Below, piece by piece: positions 5,756-12,926 of a stretch of DNA of 48,147 bases. The translations under genes were made by a program, and so were the position numbers. Source of the DNA: Phycisphaerales bacterium (lineage in GTDB: Bacteria > Planctomycetota > Phycisphaerae > Phycisphaerales > SM1A02); assembly GCA_029260575.1 (NCBI GenBank), contig JAJDDB010000025.1, positions 1 through 48,147 on the forward strand, given 5' to 3'. Under the pieces are notes generated by a model. That model saw only the letters and a program-made list of their open reading frames with translations. It ran no database searches and had not been told where the DNA came from. The stretch's first letter is position 1. Every line of letters starts with the position of its first letter.

Positions 5756-5967
5756 CTGACGCGACGCACAATCCTGGACCTGGGAATTCCCCATGCCCAG
5801 AACGAAGCCCAGACGACCGCGCCGCCGCCAATGAGGCGCTGGTTAAGGCATGTCAGTCTGTGGACGGATTATGGGTCACAACGGGTTATGACGACTATGA
5901 GCCCGTGGGAGCCCTAGACGCGGCGGAATTCTTACCGCGCTTAAACTACTCGGTTTTGACCTTGTGA
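5752..5967 (+). CDS. Small hypothetical protein (71 aa)
   Basis: ATGA overlap with the previous stop. Proline-rich start (MTDATHNPGPGNSPCPERSP), then a helical part. No recognised motif. A short gap separates it from the next gene. Confidence 0.45.
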   Translation: MTDATHNPGPGNSPCPERSPDDRAAANEALVKACQSVDGLWVTTGYDDYEPVGALDAAEFLPRLNYSVLTL

Positions 5968-5980
5968 AGTTGGAGGGTGA

Positions 5981-6178
5981 ATGACCCATTTCGTTGAGGT
6001 AGAGGACATCCCGGCTGGTAAGATATTCTTGGCAGAGGGCGACAAATACCTGATGTTGAACCCGGACATCGCGTGGCCGAAGGCGGTGACCATGGGCGGC
6101 GTGGTGACGGCGCTTAAGCCCGGCACGCTGTGCCGACGGGCCGACAAGGGCTCGACTATCACCGTGAGGCAGTTGTGA
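5981..6178 (+). CDS. Small hypothetical protein with ADKGSTITVRQL tail (65 aa)
   Basis: GGAGGGTGA precedes the ATG. The C-terminus, RRADKGSTITVRQL, resembles the last residues of the next gene, RLADKGATITIKQA. This suggests a partial duplication connected with the homing endonuclease insertion. Function unknown. Confidence 0.55.
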   Translation: MTHFVEVEDIPAGKIFLAEGDKYLMLNPDIAWPKAVTMGGVVTALKPGTLCRRADKGSTITVRQL

Positions 6179-6780
6179 CCCCTTGGCTTGATGTCGCTGA
6201 CCTGAAGGGGTTGCTCCATTACGACAGCGAAACTGGTAGGTTGTATTGGAGAAAGCGAGAGTGCGCAGCGACCGAACGGGCGCTGAAATCCTGGAATACA
6301 AAATTTGCTGGCAAGGAGTACGGGGGTTTGGTGTACGGCTATCGAGTGGGATCAATCATGGGACGCCCGTGCCCGGCACACATAATTGTTTTCGCTATGG
6401 AGCACGGTCGCTGGCCGCAGCAGGAAATAGACCACATCGACGGGGATAGATCCAATAATCGGATCTCCAACCTGCGGGATGTTAGCACTACTGAAAATCG
6501 CAGAAATTCTAGAATGAGGCACAGCAACAAGTCTGGCACGACTGGTGTGTGCTGGATAACGAAAACAAAGAAATGGCGAGCCGACATAAGCTGTGACAAA
6601 GGGCGGCTTTATCTAGGCGAGTTTGCAAACAAGGCGGACGCCATCATCGCCAGGAAGGCGGCAGAAAGGCGTCATGGCTACCATCCAAACCACGGCAGTA
6701 AACCCGTTCCGGAAATGGCCGGCGCTAGGCGGGTGCGACTGGCAGATAAAGGCGCTACAATCACCATCAAACAAGCATGA
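6175..6780 (+). CDS. HNH homing endonuclease with AP2-like domain (201 aa)
   Basis: Starts at GTG 6175, overlapping the previous stop (GTGA). The N-terminal part LKGLLHYDSETGRLYWRK is typical of phage HNH proteins. The HNH core contains EIDHIDGDRSNNRISNLR, and the AP2-like DNA-binding part runs from NKSGTTGVCW to ERRHGYHPNHG. The last 18 residues do not belong to the usual fold and resemble the end of the upstream gene. The protein should cut DNA at a specific site and spread its own gene. It may have inserted at, or captured, the 3' end of a neighbouring gene. Confidence 0.85.
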   Translation: MTPWLDVADLKGLLHYDSETGRLYWRKRECAATERALKSWNTKFAGKEYGGLVYGYRVGSIMGRPCPAHIIVFAMEHGRWPQQEIDHIDGDRSNNRISNLRDVSTTENRRNSRMRHSNKSGTTGVCWITKTKKWRADISCDKGRLYLGEFANKADAIIARKAAERRHGYHPNHGSKPVPEMAGARRVRLADKGATITIKQA

Positions 6781-7298
6781 GCATAGCATTTATGGCGAGA
6801 CCCGGCAGGAAAGCTAAATCCAAAGGAATCATGCCAGAGAGAGGTAAGAAGCGCTCGCCAGACAGAGGCACACAGGAGTTTCAGGCACGAAGGATTGCTG
6901 CGGTGGGGGTTGAATTAGCCACACACCAGGCCGCGGGAGATGTTTTAGGTATACTAATGCTCAAAGGTCACATCACAGAGGCACAGAGAGCCGCTGGTGC
7001 GCGTTATGCGCTTTTGAGGGGTAGGGTATGCGGATCGCCTCACGGCTCCACAGGGAGCTATGGGGAGCGTACAGAGGCATCCACGAATGATGGTCCGAGT
7101 AAGAAGGACCAGAGGGCGTGGGAGAGGTGCCTGGCAGCAGTTTATACGCTGGGCAGCATAGCCAAGATGAGATTGGACGATGTAGCTGTGTACAACTACC
7201 GTCCAACATGGTCGTATGGATCGCCGATGCGGTTTGACCAATTAGCAGAACGCAGCCTATTGGTAGCAGCATTAAGGAAGCTGGAGGACGTGACGTGA
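6777..7298 (+). CDS. Conserved phage hypothetical protein (173 aa)
   Basis: The basic N-terminus (MARPGRKAKSKG from the second Met) is followed by a helical domain with HITEAQRAAGARYALL, a tract I recall from uncharacterised proteins of Alphaproteobacteria phages. The C-terminal half is helical and begins KKDQRAWERCLAAVYTLG. Its basic leader would also fit a DNA-binding role such as a packaging or replication accessory. ATGA overlap with both neighbours. Confidence 0.6.
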   Translation: MSIAFMARPGRKAKSKGIMPERGKKRSPDRGTQEFQARRIAAVGVELATHQAAGDVLGILMLKGHITEAQRAAGARYALLRGRVCGSPHGSTGSYGERTEASTNDGPSKKDQRAWERCLAAVYTLGSIAKMRLDDVAVYNYRPTWSYGSPMRFDQLAERSLLVAALRKLEDVT

Positions 7299-7567
7299 AG
7301 AATGTACTTCTGTGGTTTTTAGTGGCGCTAACTATAGCTGTGGTCGTAGTATCTTTTGGACTTGGTGAACTCAATGAGAGAATTACGGCGAATACGGCGT
7401 TGTTATCCAATCAACAAGAGCGATTGAATGGTAATGAGCAGAGGCTTCGGGCCTTGAGGACATTCAAATTGCGCACCTGTGGGCCGGGTGATGCCACCGC
7501 AGACTTTTTTAGCGGCAATTGTGAATTGCCCCGCGAGCAAGCGCTTACCGGCGAAATTAATCCTTGA
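7295..7567 (+). CDS. Membrane-anchored small protein (90 aa)
   Basis: An N-terminal hydrophobic helix (VLLWFLVALTIAVVVVSFG) is followed by a coiled-coil tract (LLSNQQERLNGNEQRLRALR) and two cysteines. It is probably an inner-membrane protein with a periplasmic tail. Last gene of the left early run; the stop codon is part of a TTGACG sequence. Convergent to the leftward islet that follows. Confidence 0.55.
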   Translation: MKNVLLWFLVALTIAVVVVSFGLGELNERITANTALLSNQQERLNGNEQRLRALRTFKLRTCGPGDATADFFSGNCELPREQALTGEINP

Positions 7568-7612
7568 CGACCACGAGGAACAAAGCATAAACTCGAAATA
7601 GAAGCTACAGGA

Positions 7613-7813
7613 TTACGGCCAATCATCGGGCCGATACCCTGCCAAGTAGGCGTTAACTAGCCTAGACTGAGCTCCCCGAATAGTTCTAAGGCCATGTTCG
7701 AGCGCATATTGAGTATGTTTGCGCTTGTTGCCTGAATAGCCCAACAGCCCCGCCATTTGATCGAGTGACAGTCCTAGAGAGAGTCGGGCAGTCCTGAGTT
7801 CATCCGGGCTCAT
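7613..7813 (-). CDS. Small XRE-like helix-turn-helix regulator (66 aa)
   Basis: MSPDELRTARLSLGLSLDQM continues to AGLLGYSGNKRKHTQYALEHG, the spacing of an XRE/Cro DNA-binding domain with little else. It is the last gene of a four-gene leftward islet. It may repress its own promoter at 8318-8346 or the early genes on either side. ATGA overlap with the gene upstream. Confidence 0.7.
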   Translation of the reverse strand: MSPDELRTARLSLGLSLDQMAGLLGYSGNKRKHTQYALEHGLRTIRGAQSRLVNAYLAGYRPDDWP

Positions 7814-7887
7814 GAGTCAATAAGCCAATACACAGCACACACGAATGCAATGGCGAGTGCGGCGTATCCTGCGAGCATCTGGATCAT
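7810..7887 (-). CDS. Tiny membrane protein (25 aa)
   Basis: MIQMLAGYAALAIAFVCAVY then WLIDS: a single hydrophobic helix. It is linked by ATGA to both neighbours, which argues that it is translated. Similar in size and design to the tiny membrane protein at 41855-41932. Confidence 0.5.
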   Translation of the reverse strand: MIQMLAGYAALAIAFVCAVYWLIDS

Positions 7888-8048
7888 GGTGTTTCGCCCT
7901 TCCAGTGATCGGGGCCACGGTGAACGTGGATGTGCTTTTCAGGCACTGTTTGATCTTGCCTAGCAGTGTCGCGGGCTAGTTTCGCGGCTGGTTTGTTGCA
8001 GAAATACTCATCGGCTCCAAACGCTGTGATCTTGAATAGTAGTTTCAT
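7884..8048 (-). CDS. Small hypothetical protein (54 aa)
   Basis: Starts MKLLFKITAFGADEYFCNKP with GGAATTG upstream. The part KPAAKLARDTARQD resembles NAAAKIASDHDAAL of the next upstream gene, so the pair may be related. His-rich end. Function unknown. Confidence 0.5.
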   Translation of the reverse strand: MKLLFKITAFGADEYFCNKPAAKLARDTARQDQTVPEKHIHVHRGPDHWKGETP

Positions 8049-8123
8049 GTTCAATTCCTCTATATGCGCCTACCTGGCGCGTGGGTTGCCTAGTGTAGAT
8101 AAAGACGCTGCGCGAACAGCGCC

Positions 8124-8291
8124 TTAATCTCTGTCTACTGGGTTTTGGCTGGTGACGGCGCCATGCTCTAGCTCATAGTCGTGCAAGGCCGCGTCGTGGT
8201 CGCTGGCGATCTTAGCAGCAGCGTTTCGCTGTAGAAAGATAGGCTCACCATCGTCGCGGGCTTCGAAGGCTTGATCGGCTGTAAATTTCAT
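8124..8291 (-). CDS. Small hypothetical protein, first gene of leftward islet (55 aa)
   Basis: MKFTADQAFEARDDGEPIFL, preceded by AAGGGGAAAG. Acidic and probably helical. The 75-nt gap to the next gene holds two short hairpins (GCGCC-TACCT-GGCGC at 8066-8080 and CGCTG...CAGCG at 8106-8121). Confidence 0.5.
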   Translation of the reverse strand: MKFTADQAFEARDDGEPIFLQRNAAAKIASDHDAALHDYELEHGAVTSQNPVDRD

Positions 8292-8317
8292 ATTCTTTCC
8301 CCTTGGTTGATGATCTT

Positions 8318-8346
8318 AATGTATCTACTGCCACACAGCATGTCAA
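8318..8346 (-). promoter_or_regulatory. Leftward promoter of the XRE islet, TTGACA-N17-TACATT
   Basis: On the minus strand a perfect TTGACA (8341-8346) lies 17 nt from TACATT (8318-8323), followed by a short leader and the ribosome-binding site of the 55-aa gene. This is one of the best sigma70 matches in the window. Confidence 0.65.
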
Positions 8347-8364
8347 CAGCTATTTTGGTGAACC

Positions 8365-8814
8365 ATGAAAAAAGATGAATTACCGGAGTTGACTGAGCAA
8401 GAATGCATGTTTGCGGTATGGCTGCTGAAGGGTAAGTCGGGCATAGATGCTATGCTCTTGGCGTGGCCAGAGCGCAAGGATTGGCAGAAAAACAGTCTTT
8501 ATGCTAAATCCAGTACGCTGAGGAACTCAGAAAAGATCCAGGTATGGATGCAAGAGCTCAGCAGGACAAACATCGAGCGCGAGGCATTCAAGATCGAGGA
8601 GTACCTTGCGCAGCTGACTGGATTGGCCATGAGAGCAGAGCAGGCGGGCAATTACGGCGCCGCGGCGATGGCGCTAAAGACTGCCGGCCAGGCAAGTGGC
8701 TTGCACAAGGAGACTGTAGAGCACATTGACAAGCGCACGCCACAGGAACTTAAGGAGCAGCTACAGCTGTTAAGAAAACAAGCGGAAGAAGAGGGTATCG
8801 ACAAGCTACACTAG
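8365..8814 (+). CDS. terS: Terminase small subunit (149 aa)
   Basis: The N-terminal segment LTEQECMFAVWLLKGKSGID and KNSLYAKSSTLRNSEKIQVW give the helix-turn-helix layout of Terminase_2-type small subunits (x-L-T-x-x-x-x-F...A-x-x-x-x-x-L...I). The C-terminal half is a long helical oligomerisation region ending KQAEEEGIDKLH. It would bind the packaging site and recruit the large subunit. The large subunit lies more than 11 kb downstream, which is unusual spacing. Confidence 0.7.
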   Translation: MKKDELPELTEQECMFAVWLLKGKSGIDAMLLAWPERKDWQKNSLYAKSSTLRNSEKIQVWMQELSRTNIEREAFKIEEYLAQLTGLAMRAEQAGNYGAAAMALKTAGQASGLHKETVEHIDKRTPQELKEQLQLLRKQAEEEGIDKLH

Positions 8815-8853
8815 GTGATATGGTGTGCCTCCAAACCAATGGAGGGTGCAGAT

Positions 8854-9048
8854 ATGGGCTGGTGCAAGAGATCATCGGGCTTGATAACAAGCCATTACTG
8901 GGTGCAAGTTGGCAGTACGGGCGCGATGTGTAGGCATTGTGGCGAGCAGTCAGATGACGCTAACAGCAAGGCCGTTGCACAAATAAACTCGGTGGAAGCT
9001 AGAGAGGCGGACAGGGCATTCTGGGCGCGGGTCGAGCAAGCCCTATGA
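8854..9048 (+). CDS. Small CxxC hypothetical protein (64 aa)
   Basis: I chose ATG 8854 because GGAGGGTGC precedes it; in-frame starts at 8815 and 8842 are alternatives. MGWCKRSSGLITSHYWVQVG and CRHCGEQ suggest a small metal-binding fold. The end is helical. Function unknown. Confidence 0.5.
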   Translation: MGWCKRSSGLITSHYWVQVGSTGAMCRHCGEQSDDANSKAVAQINSVEAREADRAFWARVEQAL

Positions 9049-9182
9049 AATGGGATCTGATGTTCTTGATAGGAATGCTAGCAGGAGCCATTTACACGGG
9101 CCTAGAAACGGTAGAGAGCCTAGAGTTAGTGGCTTATGAGGTAGAGGAGCATCATTCAGAGGTGTACCCGGATGAGTTGTAA
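9045..9182 (+). CDS. Small membrane protein with acidic tail (45 aa)
   Basis: MKWDLMFLIGMLAGAIYTGL begins a hydrophobic helix; the rest (ETVESLELVAYEVEEHHSE) is strongly acidic. ATGA overlap with the preceding stop and an 11-nt overlap with the next gene support translation. Confidence 0.5.
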   Translation: MKWDLMFLIGMLAGAIYTGLETVESLELVAYEVEEHHSEVYPDEL

Positions 9183-9663
9183 CAACGTTGTAGACGAGGC
9201 TGGCATGAGACTGGCCGGCGAGATCTTGAAGAAGCGTCGCGAGGCGTATCAGGTTCAAGTACGCAATGCCCGCAGACGCAGCATAGAGTTCATGTTCAGC
9301 TATGAGGAATGGCTAGACTTCTGGGAAGGCGACCTAGAGCAGCGCGGCGTCAACGGCCTGGTGATGGCGAGAAAGGGCGATGTAGGCCCATACTCAGTAG
9401 AGAACTGCTACATCATCACGGCACAACAGAACATCGCCGAGCGAGACAAAGACAAGCACTCAGAGGCGCTAAGAGCGTCGTGGGTGGGTAGAGAGTGCTG
9501 GCTAAGCAATACCACCACGCATCCGTGCAACAAGCGCGTGCGTAGCCCTGAGGGCCAGGAGTTCAACAGTGCAGCCGAAGCAGCTAGAGAACTAGGGCTG
9601 ACAGGGCAGGCCATAGGGGCAAGGTGTCGGAGCAGCAGGAGTGAGTGGGCGTACATAGGGTAG
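9172..9663 (+). CDS. Homing-endonuclease-like protein with NUMOD1-type end (163 aa)
   Basis: The N-terminal half has FSYEEWLDFWEGDLEQRG, LVMARKGDVGPYSVENCYII and TAQQNIAERDK, the pattern of phage endonuclease-like proteins related to HNH families. The C-terminal part VRSPEGQEFNSAAEAARELG followed by IGARC fits a NUMOD1 DNA-binding helix-turn-helix. It is likely a selfish nuclease sitting next to the terminase small subunit gene. Catalytic residues cannot be assigned with certainty. Confidence 0.6.
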   Translation: MSCNNVVDEAGMRLAGEILKKRREAYQVQVRNARRRSIEFMFSYEEWLDFWEGDLEQRGVNGLVMARKGDVGPYSVENCYIITAQQNIAERDKDKHSEALRASWVGRECWLSNTTTHPCNKRVRSPEGQEFNSAAEAARELGLTGQAIGARCRSSRSEWAYIG

Positions 9664-10133
9664 TGTGCTTGATTAGTGTTCATTGTGCTGTGTGGTAGTG
9701 ACGGAAACGGCCAGTGTGTGTTGGTGTTTGAAATGCCCTGTGAGCGTGCCTTAGAGATCATTACGACAGCGATTGTATTCCCATAAGGTCACTTATCGGC
9801 GTTTGCTTAAGGCTGACTATCCAACAATATCAATGACTTACACCGCAGGCAATAATGTCTGGGTGTTATCCCAACGCATGTAGTGGGTCGTTTAGCTGTA
9901 CGTGTGGGATTAATCTAATATTTGTGGGAAAGACCCCCCGGGGCACCCCAGGCACCCTCGGTCTCAGGTTCACGTGCCCCAACAGTGCGTTCTCAAATAT
10001 GAAGCCCACCTTAGCCCCTGCACAATCAGGCCCTAAAAATAGGCCCCACCCTAATTCAATTCGTGACATCTCATCTGTAACGTGACACATTGATTGTCAC
10101 CACTAGTGACTGATCATCTGTTACGGAGAAATC
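9664..10133. other. 470-nt non-coding region before the virion operon
   Basis: No credible gene. GGGGCAC (9940-9946) can pair with GTGCCCC (9974-9980), and a GGCCCTA-AAAA-TAGGCC hairpin lies near 10031-10047. Four GTGAC half-sites cluster at 10062-10110. I could not find a confident promoter, yet the long virion operon must start in or upstream of this region. Confidence 0.5.
10082..10110. promoter_or_regulatory. GTGAC inverted-repeat cluster (operator-like)
   Basis: GTGACA (10082-10087) and TGTCAC (10095-10100) form an inverted repeat with a 7-nt centre. TGTCAC is followed by CACTAGTGAC, making a second overlapping inverted repeat. Another GTGAC lies about 20 nt upstream. The position, 25-50 nt before the first gene of the virion module, suits a regulator-binding site. 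Confidence 0.4.
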
Positions 10134-10436
10134 ATGCCATACTGTTCATCTTGCGACCGTCAAATCCCTTGGGCTGGACTTTGCGCTCTCTGTCGTGGGG
10201 GCGAGGAGAGCCCAGGAATGGCCGCCGCTGAGATTGTTGTTCCTGCCAAGAAGATCACTCAGGGAGACGTAGACAGGCTCACGGCGTCTCTGGAGCGTCC
10301 TCCCGCCGAATGGAACGGGAAGACGCCGGTTATTGGCCAGCCTTGTCCTTGTTGTGGACGGAAGGTTCAGAAGCGTGGTTTGAGTGGCGCTGAGCGTCAG
10401 CGTAAATACAGGGCGAAGAATGCGAAGGTTCCTTAA
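10134..10436 (+). CDS. Zinc-ribbon protein at the head of the virion operon (100 aa)
   Basis: The N-terminus MPYCSSCDRQIPWAGLCALC has two CxxC pairs, and CPCCGRK occurs near residue 73. The C-terminus is basic (LSGAERQRKYRAKNAKVP), as in small HNH or zinc-ribbon phage proteins. A nucleic-acid-binding role is likely. CGGAGA lies upstream of the ATG. Confidence 0.6.
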   Translation: MPYCSSCDRQIPWAGLCALCRGGEESPGMAAAEIVVPAKKITQGDVDRLTASLERPPAEWNGKTPVIGQPCPCCGRKVQKRGLSGAERQRKYRAKNAKVP

Positions 10437-10501
10437 CCACCTGCGGGCTGTCAGCCCTAAATTATTCCTACGCTGGCTATTCAGCTTCAAGAGGCATTGA
10501 C

Positions 10502-10819
10502 ATGGATATAGAAGAACAAACGGTGAACTTCCGTAAGGCTAAACGCTCAGCTGAAGCTGCTATTGCACAGTCGAGTGCGAAGGAGCAGCGGGCTCAGGGT
10601 CTCTTGGCTGAAGCTTTAGGATCTCAGAGGGAGGCCGCGGACCTTGGCGAGAGGCTTAACCGGGAAACAAATCTCATGCGTGCGAAGACTGAGGAATTGA
10701 ACGGTCTGATCGCAGAGGCGAAGAAAGACCGCGACGAAGCAAAATCCATGTTGGAGAGCCAGAAAGCCATTGGCGAGGGGATTAAACATCTCCTCTCAGA
10801 GTTTGGGAGAATTACATAA
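10502..10819 (+). CDS. Coiled-coil protein (105 aa)
   Basis: Almost entirely heptad-like: FRKAKRSAEAAIAQSSAKEQ to LNGLIAEAKKDRDEAKSMLE. It is coupled by a 1-nt overlap to a virion-type protein, so it is probably a minor structural or chaperone-like factor. No enzyme motif. Confidence 0.6.
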   Translation: MDIEEQTVNFRKAKRSAEAAIAQSSAKEQRAQGLLAEALGSQREAADLGERLNRETNLMRAKTEELNGLIAEAKKDRDEAKSMLESQKAIGEGIKHLLSEFGRIT

Positions 10820-11127
10820 TGGCGAAAACCCCTCCTAGCTTAGCCAAGGACCAAACTGGTCATCGCATCCAAGCCTTAAGGCCTCTTTCTACTCAGAAAG
10901 CAAGTTTCACGGGAACTTCTGCTGCGATTACATCCGCGGTGGATGGCGTTGTGATGATCACGGCCACGACTGATTGCCATGTTCGCTTTGGAGAAACTCC
11001 TACGGCAGTAGCGACGGATGCGTATATTGTCGCTGACACCCCCTATTACTTCCGCATCCAGGATGAGAAAATTGCAGCAATCCGGGATACGGTTGACGGT
11101 GACCTCTGGGTCACGTTGATGGACTGA
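10819..11127 (+). CDS. Small beta-rich virion protein (102 aa)
   Basis: The central part ITATTDCHVRFGETPTAVAT and the ending DGDLWVTLMD match a short family found among phage head and tail genes. It would form a small beta-sandwich, perhaps a head decoration or head fibre. It overlaps its neighbours by one base on each side. Confidence 0.6.
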   Translation: MAKTPPSLAKDQTGHRIQALRPLSTQKASFTGTSAAITSAVDGVVMITATTDCHVRFGETPTAVATDAYIVADTPYYFRIQDEKIAAIRDTVDGDLWVTLMD

Positions 11128-12926
11128 TGCTAGGAGGTCCTGGGCGGCTCCTCAATCCTGGTATTAAGCCCACGCCCTGGCTAGAGGGCTTCCTTATTCG
11201 TTGGCCCTACACGACCTTGAACGGCCTTACGAGTGACCATGTTCCAGGGCTCTCATTTAGTAGATCCTCGGTTCTGGGTTATTTTGACAGTTCCGGAGAT
11301 TGGGATGAGGTTGGGGTTAATCTTTCGGCCCTGGACCATGACCCGGACGATTCCAACGCAGCACTCGGACTGCACTGCGGCGGTCAAGCGACGAACCAGA
11401 TCCGTAACCCGGTGATGGCGGGTGCAGTCGCGGCGACGGACACGCTGCCGAACTTCTGGTCGGTCACTGCCGGCGGAATCACGCCAACCGTCGAATCCGT
11501 CACGACATCAAACGGTACGACGCGCATCAGCCTGCGGTTTAACGGCACACCCTCGGCGGATCCGATCCTCTCGTTTGAAGATGATGACCGGGTCGCGGCG
11601 GTGCAGAACGACGTTAATACGATCTCGGCCAGAATCGCAATGAGTGCCGGCGACCTCACCAACGTCACCGACATCAATTTACAGATGGAGGAATACAGCG
11701 CTGTTCCGGCGTTGCTGGCCACCCAGTCGGGCGCCGCCATCACGCCCACGGCCACGCTGAAGACATACAGCGATCCCTTGACCGCGGCCAATGCGAGCAC
11801 TGCGACGGGGCGTCCGGGTTTAAAGATTAATTGGGATGGCTCCGGCGCGATCGATCTGACGCTGGATATCGAACTAACGCAGATGGAATCCGGGCCGATC
11901 CGCACGGCGTTCATGGAAAGCGACGGGGTCAATGCCGAAACCCGGCAGGCTCAGTTAGTCACTGGGACCATCGCAGATCTTCCTGACGAGGGAATTCTAA
12001 CGATCACCGCCACCGCCCCTGATGGAGTCCACGCTTCGGGTGATGCGACGGTATTTGAGATGGGCGCCGACGCGACCGACCAAGTTACTATTTCAAGGCA
12101 ATCAGACAAAGACGTTCGTGTGTTGATGGACGTTAATAATAGCAATCCCGTCACAATTGATATTGCAAACTGGTCTGATGGCCAGACTATGACGCTGGTA
12201 GTATCTTGGGCGGGGAATGAGCTATCTGTTGTGCGCGATGGAGGTTCCGAGGTGTTACGGGTGCTTGGAGATGTTGCCTTTAATGCTGGAGCCAACAACG
12301 GTGTATCTATAGGCCACGATACGTCATCAGGGACGTTCTTTGACGGTGGCCACGTTGGGTCCGTGGTGCTCCAGCCACAAACTGCCGTTGCCCCAACGGC
12401 TAACTTGTTCGCTGTATCGGAAGATCTGTCTGATGCGGCCTGGTCGAAGTCGAACACCACGATCACGGTCAATGACGCGGTTGCTCCCAATGGCACGACC
12501 ACGGCCGACAAGGTACAACACTCTACCAGTTCTGGAATTGTCCAAGAGGCAATTACTGCTGCTTCGACCAATGAGCATACCGGAAGCGTGTTTATCAAGA
12601 AGACCGGCGACCATCAATGGCTGAGGGTAGGCTTGCAGACTGGTGGCGGGCAGTCTCAGGGCTGGTTCGACATTACGAACGGAATAGTGGGAGCGAATAC
12701 AGAGACTGGCGGCGCCCCACCGACTACCACCGCGCACTCGATTCTTGATTATGGAGATTATTACAGGGTTGTTTTGGGCGCCGAGGGCTTTTCATCGACA
12801 GCGATTACTTATTTCTTTTCGTTGGTTACGGCTGACGGCGGCGCTACGGAGGCCACGGCCACGTTCCTGCACATGTGGGGCTTTAAGCTCGAGGCCGGGG
12901 GCTTGACTGGGTACGAGCCTGCATGA
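11127..12926 (+). CDS. Tail fibre or adhesin with lectin-like domain (599 aa)
   Basis: The segment FSRSSVLGYFDSSGDWDEVG followed by LGLHCGGQATNQIRNP is the N-terminal pattern of phage fibres that carry carbohydrate-binding or LamG-like domains. Residues of about 100-270 (NPVMAGA...) are repeated in related form near the start of the next protein. The C-terminus ends FKLEAGGLTGYEPA, again typical of such adhesins. Likely a virion protein that binds cell-surface sugar next to the two glycosidases. Confidence 0.7.
   Translation: MLGGPGRLLNPGIKPTPWLEGFLIRWPYTTLNGLTSDHVPGLSFSRSSVLGYFDSSGDWDEVGVNLSALDHDPDDSNAALGLHCGGQATNQIRNPVMAGAVAATDTLPNFWSVTAGGITPTVESVTTSNGTTRISLRFNGTPSADPILSFEDDDRVAAVQNDVNTISARIAMSAGDLTNVTDINLQMEEYSAVPALLATQSGAAITPTATLKTYSDPLTAANASTATGRPGLKINWDGSGAIDLTLDIELTQMESGPIRTAFMESDGVNAETRQAQLVTGTIADLPDEGILTITATAPDGVHASGDATVFEMGADATDQVTISRQSDKDVRVLMDVNNSNPVTIDIANWSDGQTMTLVVSWAGNELSVVRDGGSEVLRVLGDVAFNAGANNGVSIGHDTSSGTFFDGGHVGSVVLQPQTAVAPTANLFAVSEDLSDAAWSKSNTTITVNDAVAPNGTTTADKVQHSTSSGIVQEAITAASTNEHTGSVFIKKTGDHQWLRVGLQTGGGQSQGWFDITNGIVGANTETGGAPPTTTAHSILDYGDYYRVVLGAEGFSSTAITYFFSLVTADGGATEATATFLHMWGFKLEAGGLTGYEPA

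Noticed and set aside
7563-7592. TTGACG-N18-TAAACT promoter-like sequence at the end of the 7295 gene
   Set aside because: It would read into the 3' end of the leftward islet. It could make antisense RNA, but the -10 box is weak and there is no gene downstream on that strand.
9855-10090. Overlapping frames of 76 aa (+) and 74 aa (-) in the non-coding region
   Set aside because: Neither has a ribosome-binding site or recognisable motif, and both are proline- and glycine-rich because of the GC-rich hairpins.
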